A stretch of DNA of 64,000 bases. Origin: Scylla paramamosain (Eukaryota; Arthropoda; Malacostraca; Decapoda; Portunidae). How positions within the stretch are numbered: the stretch's first letter is position 1; the number at the start of each line of letters is the position of its first letter. Below, one piece after another: positions 54,719 to 64,000 of the stretch. Made by a program: the position numbers and the translations under genes. Below the pieces are notes generated by a model. The model searched no databases, was not told where the DNA came from, and worked only from the letters and a program-made list of their open reading frames with translations. The stretch covers positions 14,883,755-14,947,754 of the forward strand of contig NC_087173.1 in NCBI RefSeq assembly GCF_035594125.1. The letters run 5' to 3'.

Positions 54719-55822
54719 TAATACACGTTTCTCGTAATGTCCTTTCGTTTCCCAAAAATAGGGTTCTTTGCATGTATTTAAGCGTTTTTATTGGTAACAT
54801 GATCAAAAACACTCAAAATACATGTTTTTGGTAATGTTATTCTGTTTCACCCTAAAGTGCATTTTGCATGCATTTTAGTGTTTTGGTATATAAAGAGCTC
54901 AAAAACATTTAAAAGCAAGTTCTTGTTAAAAATTGGTTTTATTTCAATGTAATGTGATTGCCCTGTTTTTAGTGCTTTATTGCCTAACACGCTCAAAAAC
55001 ACTCAAAAGACATTTTTCTAGTAATGTCATTTTTTTCCCACATAAAGCTGGTTTCGCATGCAATTTGGGGTTTTGGTAACTAAGGATGTGAAAAGCACTC
55101 AAAATACACGCATTTAGTAAGATTGTTCTGTTTCTCAAATAAAAGTGTTGTTCCAGAGTTTCAGTATTTTGGAATGTAAGAAACTTCTCTATATACACGA
55201 GCTTTTGAGTTTTTTGCCTTGTAGTTCTTGTGAAACTATAAAACACTCATTATACACGTTTCTCGTAATGTCCTTTTGCTTCCCAATATAGAGAGCTTTC
55301 CATCTATTTTCGCGTTTTTTGTAGGTAACAATTTCAAAAACACTCAAAATATACCTTTTTGGTAATGTTATTCTATTCCTTCATATTGGTTGGTTTGCAT
55401 CCGTTTTAGCATTTTTCTACGTAAAACACCGAAAAAACATGTTTTTAGTAATATTGTTTTGGATTCCCATATAGATTGACTTCCATGTTATTTATCGTGT
55501 TGGTTCCTAAGATGCTGAAAAACTCTCATAACATCGTTTTCTGGCAAAGACGTTTAATTTCCCCATATAGGTGGCTTTGCATGCACTTTAGGAGTTTGGT
55601 ACATAATAGTCCGAAAAAAAATAATAAACTTAACTTTTTTGATAATGTTCTTATTTCACATAATTTCCTGAATTTTGCCCGAATTTTGGCATCTCGGTAC
55701 CTGTGAAGATGAATAAGAAAGAAAAAAAATATCGTTTTTTTATATTTATTTATTGTTTCTCAATAAAGAGTGTTATTTGTGGCTTTTAGCTTTTTGGTAA
55801 TTAATGAACTTAAAAACACTCA
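54719..55822 (+). repeat. Representative higher-order repeat unit, 1,104 bp
   Basis: Cut after each actca-like joint, the ten units are: 54,719-54,814; 54,815-54,911; 54,912-55,005; 55,006-55,101; 55,102-55,249; 55,250-55,346; 55,347-55,432; 55,433-55,528; 55,529-55,622; 55,623-55,822. Seven are 94-97 bp and one is 86 bp. The fifth (148 bp) is a monomer plus a half monomer. The last (200 bp) is two monomer halves separated by a non-monomer block with ggcatctcggtacc and a long A/T tract. The ninth/tenth boundary is approximate. The same order is read in most of the F and R blocks. Confidence 0.88.
55670..55757 (+). repeat. HOR landmark module with variable A/T tract (example)
   Basis: This block (gaattttgcccgaattttgg, then catctcggtacctgtgaaga, then A-rich and T-rich runs) has no counterpart in the other monomers. 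It occurs once per HOR, always in the same place, between two monomer halves. The A/T runs differ in length in nearly every copy, and in R2 one has become the (TA)n microsatellite. Confidence 0.8.
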
Positions 55823-58800
55823 TAATACACGTTTCTCGTAATCTCCTTTCGTTTCCTAAAAATAGAATTCTTTGCATATATTTTAGCATTTTCATTGGTA
55901 ACATGATCAAAAACACTCAAAATATATGTTTTTGGTAATATTATTTTGTTTCACCATAAAGAGTGTTTTGCATGCGTTTTTGTGTTTTGGTATATAAGGA
56001 GCTCAAAAAACACTTAAAGGCAAGTTCTTGGTAAAAATTCGTTTTCCTCCAATGTAATGTGATTGCCTTCCTTTTTAATGCTTTATTGCCTATCACGCTC
56101 AAAAACACTCAAAAGACACTTTTCTGGTAAAGTCATTTTTTTTCCCACAAATCTATTTTCGCATGCAATTTGGGGTTTTGGTAACTAAGAATGTGAAAAG
56201 CACACAAAATACACGCATTTATTAAGGTTGTTCTGTTTCTAAATTAAGAATGTTATACATGAGTTTCAGCATTTTTGTATCTAGGAAACCTCTCCATATA
56301 CACGAGATTTTGCGTTTTTTTCTTTATGTTTTTTTTGAACTATAAAACACTCATGATACACTTTTCTTGCAATGTCCTTTTGTTTTTTCAATATAGAGTG
56401 CTTTGCATCAATTTTCGCGTTTTTTGTAGGTAATAAGCTCAAAAACCCTTAAAATATACCTTTTTAGTAACGTTTTTCTATTTCTTTATCTTGGATGCTT
56501 TGCATCCGTTTTAGCGTTTTTCTACGTAAAACACTGAGAAGACACGTTTTCAGTAACTTTGTTTTTGGATCCCCATATAGAAGTGAGTTCCTTATTATTT
56601 ATCGTTTTGGTGCTTAACATGCTAAAAAAACACTCAATACACAGATTTCTGGTAAGGTCGTTAAATTTCTTCATATAGGAGGCTTTGGATGCACTTTAGG
56701 GTTTGGTACATAACAGCTCGAAAAAAAAAAGCTGAAATTAATTTTTTTTTTAATATTCTTTTATCATACGATTGCCCTGAATTTTCCCAGAATTTTGGCA
56801 TCTCGGTACTATAAAGATGAATAACAAAAAAAAAATAATACAATTTTTTATATATTTTTTTATTTTTTTATTTTCTAAATAAAGAGTGTTATTTGTGGGT
56901 TTTAGCTTTTTGGTACTTAAAAAAACACTCATAATACACGTTTTTCGTAATGTCCTTTTGTTTCCCAAACATAATGTTCTTTGCATGTATTTAAGCGTTT
57001 TTATAGATAACATGATCAAAAAATGCTCAAAATATATGTTTTTGGTAATGTTATTCTGTTTCTCCATAAAGTTTGTTTTGCATGCGTTTTAGCGGTTTGT
57101 TATATAAGGAGCTCAAAAACACTTAAAGGCAAGTTTTTGGTATAAATTGGTGTTCTTCTAATGTAATTTCATTGCCGTGCTTTTTAGTGTTCTATTGCCT
57201 ATCACGCTGAAAAACACTTAAAAGACACTTTTCTGGTAATGTCATTTTTTTCTCACATAAAGGTGGTTTCGCATGTAATTTGGGGTTTTGATAACTAAGA
57301 ATGTGAAAAGCACGCAAAATACACGCATTTAGTAAGGTTGTTCTGTTTCTCAGTTAAGAGTGTTATTCATGAGTTTCAGCATTTTGGTATCTAGGAACAT
57401 TCTCCATATACACGAGTTTTTGTGTTTTTTGCCTTTTGGTTTGTTTGAACTATAAAAAACTCATTATACACTTTTCTTGCAAATTCCTTTTGTTTTCTTA
57501 TGTAGAGTGCTTTGCATCAATTTTCCCGTTTTATTGTAGGTAACAAGCACAAAAACACTCAAAATATACTTTTTTGGTAATGTTTTTCTATTTGTTGATA
57601 TTGGTTGGTTTGCATCCGTTTCAGCGTTTTTCTACGTAAAACACTGAAAAGACACGTTTTCAGCAATTTTGTTTTGGATTCTCATATAGGGTGAGTTCCT
57701 TATTATTTATCGTTTTGGTGCCTAACATGCTGAAAAACACTCAAAAAACAGATTTCTGGTAAGATCGTTTAATTTCCTCATATAGGAGTCTTTGGATGCA
57801 CTTTAGGGTTTGGTATATAACAATCCGAAAAAAAAGCTAAAATTAACTTTTTTGATAATTTTCTTTTATCATATAATAGACCTGAATTTTCCCAGAATTT
57901 TGGAATCTCAGTACCTATGAAGATGAATAACAAAAAAAAAAAATCCTATTTTTTTATTTTCTTACTTTTTTTTCTAAATAAAGAGTGTTATTTGTGGGTT
58001 TTATCTTTTTGGTACTTAAGGAACTTAAAAATACTTCTAATACACATTTCTCGTAATGTCCTTTCGTTTCGCAAACATAAGGTTCTTTATATGTATTTAA
58101 TTGTTTTTATAGATAACATGATCAAAACCCAAAAAACATATGTTTTTGGTAATTTTATTCTGTTTCTCCATAAAAGGTGTTTTGCATGCGTTTTAGCGTT
58201 TTGGTATGTAATGAGCTCAAAAACACTTAAAGACAAGTTCTTGGTAAAAGTTGTTTTTATTCCCATGTAATGTTATTACCCTGCTTTTTAGTGCCTTATT
58301 GCCTAACACGCTCAAAACACTCAAAAGACACTTTTCTGGTAATATCATTTATTTCCCACATAAAGCTAGTTTTGCATGGAATTTGGGAAATTCGTAACTA
58401 AGAATGTGAAAAAACTCAAAATACAGGCATTAATAAGGTTTTTCTATTTCTTAATTAAAAGTGTTATTCATGAGTTTCAGCCTTTTGGTAGGTAAAAAAC
58501 TTTTCTAATACACACATTTGGTAAGGTATTTCCGTTTCAAAATTAAAAGTGTTATTCATGAGTTTCATCTTTTTGGTATGTAAGAAACTTCTTTATGTAC
58601 ACGAGTTTTTTAGTTTTTTACCTTGTGGTTCTTGTCAAACTATAAAACACTCATAAACGTTTCTCGTAATGTCCTTTTCTTTGCCAATATAAAGTGCTTG
58701 CCATCCATTTTTTGCTTTTTTTATAGGTAACAAGCTCAAAAACACATCAAAATATATCTTTTTGGTAATGTTATTATATTTCTTCTTATTGGTTGGTTTA

Positions 58801-60939
58801 CATCCGTTTTAGCGTTTTTTTTTAAGTAAATCACTGAAAACACACGTTTTCAGTAATATTGTTGAAATTGCTGAAAAACACTCAAAAGACAGGTTTCTGG
58901 TAAAGTCGTGTAATTTCGCCATATAGGTGGATTTGCATGCACTTCAGGGTTTGTACATAACTCCAAAAAAAGACTAAAATTATTTTTTTATAAAGATTTT
59001 TTTTACAAAATTTCCATGAATTTTGCCAGAATTTTGGCATCTCGGTACCTATGAAGATGAATAACAAAAAAAACAAGTTTTTTTTTCTCTCTATAAAGTG
59101 TTATTTGTGGGTTTTAGCTTTTTGGTACTTAAGGAATTTAAAAACACTCATAATACACGATTTTCGTAATGTCCTTTTGTTATACAAACATAGGGTCCTT
59201 TACATGTATTTAAGCGTTTTTATAGGTTACATGAAAAAAAAACCCCAAAATACATGTTTTTGGTAATGTTATTCTGTTTCTCCATAAAGGGTGTTTTGCA
59301 TGCGTTTTAGCGATTTGGTATGTAAGGAGTTAAAAAAACACTTAAAGGCAAGTTCTTCGTAAAAGTTGGTTTTGTTCCAATGTAATGTGATTGTTCTGCT
59401 TTTTAATGCTTTGTTGGATATCACGCTCAAAAACACTAAAGGGACACTTTTTTGGTAATGTCATTTTTTTCCACATAAAGGTAGTTCCTGAATTTTGGCA
59501 TCTTCATACCTATTTAGATGAATAAAAAAAAAAAAATCTATTTTTTTATTTATTTATTTTTTTCTCTATTTGTGGGTTTTAGTTTTTTGGTACTTAAGGA
59601 ACTTAAAAACAATCATAATACACGATTTTCGTAATGTCCTTTCGTTTCACAGACATAGGGTTCTTTGCATGTATTTAAGCGTTTTTATAGGTAACATGAT
59701 CAAAAACACTCAAAATAATGTAACAAAATAATGTATAAATGTAATTTAGGATTTTCGTAACTAAGAATGTGAAAAACACTCAAAATACACACATTTGGTA
59801 AGGTAGTTTTGTTTCTCAATTAAAAGTGTTATTCATGAGTTTTAGCATTTTGGTATGTAAAAAACTTCTCTATATACAGGAGTTTTTGCGTTTTTTGTCT
59901 TGTGATTCTTGTGAAACGATAAAACAATCATTATACACGTTTCTCTAAATGTCCTTTTTTCTCCCCAATATAGAGTGCTTTTACATCCATTTTCGCGTTT
60001 TTTTGTAGGTAAAAAGCCCCAAAACACGTTTTGGTAATGTATTTATATTTCTTCATATTCGTTGCTTTGCATCCATTTTAGCGTTTTTTCTACGTAAAAC
60101 GGTGAAAAGACACGTTTTCAGTAATTTTGTTTTGGATTCACATATTGACTGACTTCCATATTATTTATGGTGCCTAACATACTGAAAAACACTGAAAAGA
60201 CAGGTTTCTGGTAAAGTCGTTTAATTTCCTCATATAGGTGGCTTTGCATGCACTTTAAGGTTTGGTAAATAACAATCCGAAAAAAAAGCTATAATTAACT
60301 TTTTTGATAATGTTTTTTTTTCCACATAAATTCCCTGAATTTTGGCAGAATTTTTTATTTTTTTTTTATTTTTTTTTCTCTTTAAAGTGTTATTTGTGGG
60401 TTTTAACGTTTTGGTACTTAAGGAACTTCAAAACAGTCAAAATACATGTTTTTCTTAATGTTCTTTCGTTTCCCAAAGATAGGGTTCTTTGCATGTATTT
60501 AAGCGTTTTTATAGGTAACATGATCAAAAACACTTAAAAGACATGTTTTTTGCAATGTTTTTTCTGCTTCTCCATAAAGGAGTGTTTTGCATGCGTTTTA
60601 GCGTTTTGGTATGTAAGGAGCTCAAAAACACATAATGGCAAGTTCTTGGTCAAAGTTAGTTTTATTCCCATGTAATGTGATTGCCCTGCTTTCTAGTCCT
60701 TTATTGCCAAACACGCTCAAAAACACTCAAAAGACACTTCTGGTATTGTCTTTTTTTTTTTTCACATAAAGCTAGTTTCGCATGTTTTTTGGGATTTTGC
60801 TAACTAACAATGTGAAAAACAATGAAAATACACGCTTTTGGTAAGATTTCTGTTTCTCAATTAAGATTGTTATTCATGAGTTTCAGCATTTTGGTATCTA
60901 AGAAACTTCTTTATATATACAAGTTTTTGCGCTTTTTGC

Positions 60940-60963
60940 CTTGTGGTTCTTGTGAACCACAAG
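60940..60963. repeat. Perfect hairpin variant in the 148-bp HOR unit
   Basis: The arms cttgtggttc and gaaccacaag with loop ttgt are followed by ttcttttcctcgaaaatact. This is a third perfect example of the variant described at 45,813-45,836. The paralogous position in the 10-20 kb copy (near 18,114-18,137) has one mismatch in the second arm. Confidence 0.85.
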
Positions 60964-63900
60964 TTCTTTTCCTCGAAAATACTAAGACACTCATTATACC
61001 CGTTTCTCGTAATGTCCTTTTCTTTCCCAATAGGGAGTGCTTTGCATCCATTTTCACCTTTTTTGTAGGTAACAAGCTCAAAAACACTCAAAATATAGCT
61101 TTTTTGTAATGTTATTCTATTTTTCTTTTTTTCATATTGGTTGGTTTGCATCCTTTTTAGCGTTTTTCTACGTAAAACACCGAAAAGACACGTTTACAGT
61201 AATTTTGTTTTTGATTCCCATATAGATTGACTTCCTTTGGTTTTATCATTTTGGTGCCTAACATGCTGAAAAACACTCATAAGACAATTTTCTGGCAAAG
61301 ACGTTTGATTTCCCCATATAGGTGGTTTTGCATGCACTTTAGGGTTTGCTACATAACAGTCGAGAAAAAAAAAAGCTAAAATTAACTTTTTTGATAATGT
61401 TCTTATTTCAGAAAATTTCATGAATTTTGCTTAAATTTTGGAACCTCGGTACCTGTGAAGATGAATAAGAAAGAAAAAAAATATCGTATTTTTTTATTTT
61501 TTTTATTTTATTTTTTTTTCTCAATAGATAGTTATTTGTGGCTTTTAGCTTTTTGGTACTTAATGAATTTAAAAATACTCATAATACATGTTTCTCGTAA
61601 TGTCCTTTCGTTTCCCACAAATAGGGTTCTTAGCATGTATTTAAGCGTTTTATTGGTAACATGATCAAAAAGACTCAAAATACATGTTTTTTGGTAATGT
61701 TATTCTGTTTCTCCATAAAGTGTGTTTTGCATGCGTTTTAGCGTTTTGGTATATAAGGAGCTCAAAAACGCTTAAAGGCAAGTTCTTGATAAACATTGGT
61801 TTTATTCCCATGTAATGTGATTGCCCTTCTTTTTAGTGCTTTAATGCCTATCACGATCAAAAACACTCAATAGACACTTTTCTGAAAACGTTTTTTTTTT
61901 TTTTTTACCACATAAAGCTGGTTTCGCAATCAATTTGGGTTTTGTATAACTAAGAATGTGAAAAGCACACAAAATACACGCATTTAGAAAGTTTCTCAAT
62001 TAAGAGTGTTATTCATGAGTTTCGGCATTTTGGTATCTAGGAAACTAGCTAGTTTCGCATGTAATTTGGGATTTTCGCAACAAAGAATGTGAAAAACACT
62101 CAAGATACACACATTTTGTAAGGTAATTCTGTTTCTCAATTAAAAGTGTTATTCATGAGTTTCATAATTTTTGTATCTAAGAAACTTCTCTATGTACAGG
62201 AGTTTTTCCGTTTTTTGCCTTTTGGTTCTTGTGGAACTATAAAACATTCATTATACACGTTTCTCAGAATGTCCTTTCGTTTTGCAATACTTTACATCCA
62301 TTTTTGCATTTTTTTAGGTAACAAGCTCAAAAACATTCAAAATATACATTTTTCGTAATGTTATTCTATTTCTTCATATTGGTTGGTTTCCATCCTTTTT
62401 AGCGTTTTTCTACGTAAAACACTGAAAAGACACGTTTTCAGTAATTTTGTTTTGGATTCACATATTGAGTGACTTCCATGTTATTATCGTTTTGGTGCCT
62501 AAAATACTGAAAAACACTCAAAAGTAAGGTTTCTCGTAAATTCGTTTAATTTCCTCATGTAGGTGGCTTTGCATTCACTTAAGAGTTTGGTACATAACAT
62601 TCCGAAAAAAAAGCTAAAATTAACTTTTTTGATAATATTTTTTATCCCATAATTGCCCAGAATTTTCCCAGAATTTTGGCATCTCGGTACCTATGAAGAT
62701 GAATAACAAAAAAAAATTGTCGTTTTTTTATATATTTATTTATTTTTCTTTATAAAGAATGTTATTTGTGGGTTTTATTTTTTTTGTTTCTTAAGGAACT
62801 TAAAAACACCCATAACAAACGTTTCTCGTAATGTCCTTTCGTTTCCCAAACGTAGGGTTCTTTCCATGTATTTTCGCGTTTTTATATGTAGCATGAGCAA
62901 AATCACTCAAAATACATGTTTTTGGTAATGTTATTCTAATTCTCCATAAAGGGTGTTTTCCATTCGTTTTAGCGTTTCTGAATTTTGATATCTTAGAAAC
63001 TTCTCCATACAGTCGAGTTTTTGCGTTTTTTGCCTTGTGATTCTGGTGAAACTATAAAACACTCATTATATACGCTTCTCGTTATGTCCTTTTTTTTTCC
63101 TTTTATAGAGTGCTTTGCATCCATTTTCGCGTTTTTTTTATGTAACAAGCTCAAAAACACACAAAATATACTTTTTTGGTAATGTTATTCTATTTATTTA
63201 TATTAGTTGGTTTGCATCTGTTTTAGCGTTTTTCTAGGTAAATCTTTTAAAAGACACGTTTCCAGTAATTTTGTTTTGGATTTCCATATAGAGTGACTTT
63301 CATATTATTGATTGTTTTGGTGCCTAACATGCTTTTTGGTGCCTTTTGCTTCCCAATATAGAGTGCTTTCCATCCAATTTCGCGTTTTTTGTAGGTAACA
63401 ATTTCAAAAACACAAAAAAAATATACCATTTTGGTAATGTTATTCTATTTTTTCATTTTGGTTGTTTTGCATCCATTTTAGTGTTTTCTACGTAAAACAC
63501 CGAAAAGACACGTTTTCAGTAATTTTGTTTTGGATTCTCATGTAGGTTGACTCCCTTGGGTTTTATCGTGTTGGTTCCTAACATGCTGAAAAACACTCAT
63601 AAGACAGTTTTCTGGCAAAGACGTTTAATTTCCACATATAGGTAGCTTTGCATGCACTTTAGTAGGGGTTTGGTACATAACAGTCCGAAAAAAAAAAGCT
63701 AAATTTAACTTTTTTGATAATGTCCTTATTTCATATAATTTCCTGAAATTTTCCCGAATTTTGGCACCTCGTTACCTGTGAAGATGAATAAGAATGAAAA
63801 AAAAATATTGTATTTTTTTTTCTCAATAAAGAGTGTAATTTGTGGCTTTTAGCTTTTTCGTACTTAATGAATTTAAAAGCACTCATAATACACGTTTCTC

Positions 63901-64000
63901 GTCATGTCCTTTCATTTCCCAAAAATGGGGTTCTTTGCATGTATTTAAGCGTTTTTATTGATAACATGATCAAAATCACTCAAAATACATGTTTTTGGTA

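Larger units (their letters stand above)
53540..64000 (+). repeat. Satellite array block F3, 1.1-kb higher-order repeat
   Basis: This is regular F-orientation HOR to the end of the window, with landmarks near 54,587, 55,695, 56,800, 57,910, 59,043, 59,508, 61,447, 62,687 and 63,770; the one near 60,340 is truncated. Up to about 62,980 it is a near-copy of 10,800-19,990. From 62,980 it switches to a copy of 23,870-23,994 joined to 27,318-28,200, that is, the retrotransposon locus without the retrotransposon. Relative to the first copy about 570 bp are missing at 59,486, and about 90 bp are extra near 58,480-58,570. No gene is seen. Confidence 0.92.

Overview
The window is a eukaryotic, gene-poor, AT-rich satellite-DNA region. 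It contains no host gene that I can support. Almost all of it is built from diverged copies of a monomer of about 96 bp, recognisable by cores such as tgcatgcgttttagcgtt and by joints of the type aaaacactcaaaa. Over most of the window about ten monomer-derived units are ordered into a higher-order repeat (HOR) of about 1.1 kb. One clean HOR (54,719-55,822) has units of 96, 97, 94, 96, 148, 97, 86, 96, 94 and 200 bp. The 148-bp unit is one and a half monomers. The 200-bp unit carries a block that is not monomer-like, ending in a variable A/T homopolymer tract. The two retroelements belong to families that I associate from memory with decapod crustacean genomes, possibly a portunid crab; this attribution is not proven by the window.

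I call the reading direction with ggtaatgtt and gcgttttggta on the plus strand 'F' and its reverse complement 'R'. The layout by polarity is: R 1-10,366; F 10,367-23,130 (interrupted by a LINE remnant at 20,307-20,920); R inset 23,131-23,606; F 23,607-29,795 (interrupted by a full non-LTR retrotransposon at 23,995-27,317); short R 29,796-30,126; diverged F 30,127-31,701; R 31,702-34,361; F inset 34,362-34,838; R 34,839-41,190 with a (TA)n tract at 40,471-40,609; F 41,191-53,086 (interrupted by a second LINE remnant at 41,252-42,884); R inset 53,087-53,539; F 53,540-64,000. Monomers near several polarity switches, and around the LINE remnants, are clearly more diverged and do not form the 1.1-kb HOR.

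The only intact coding sequence is a 1,042-residue endonuclease/reverse-transcriptase polyprotein of a non-LTR retrotransposon on the minus strand (24,113-27,241). All its catalytic motifs are visible and a poly(A) tail appears as a plus-strand T run. A second, CR1-like LINE family is present only as two dead copies that sit in two copies of one duplicated segment and have lost complementary parts of the reverse transcriptase.

Above the HOR there is a third level of organisation. Blocks of roughly 9 kb (10,800-20,000 and 53,760-62,980) are near-copies. R blocks are mosaic inverted copies of F blocks. One rare inverted inset with the same breakpoints occurs at three places. The most notable property of the window is this multi-level, strand-switching satellite architecture. 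I found no new protein-coding system.
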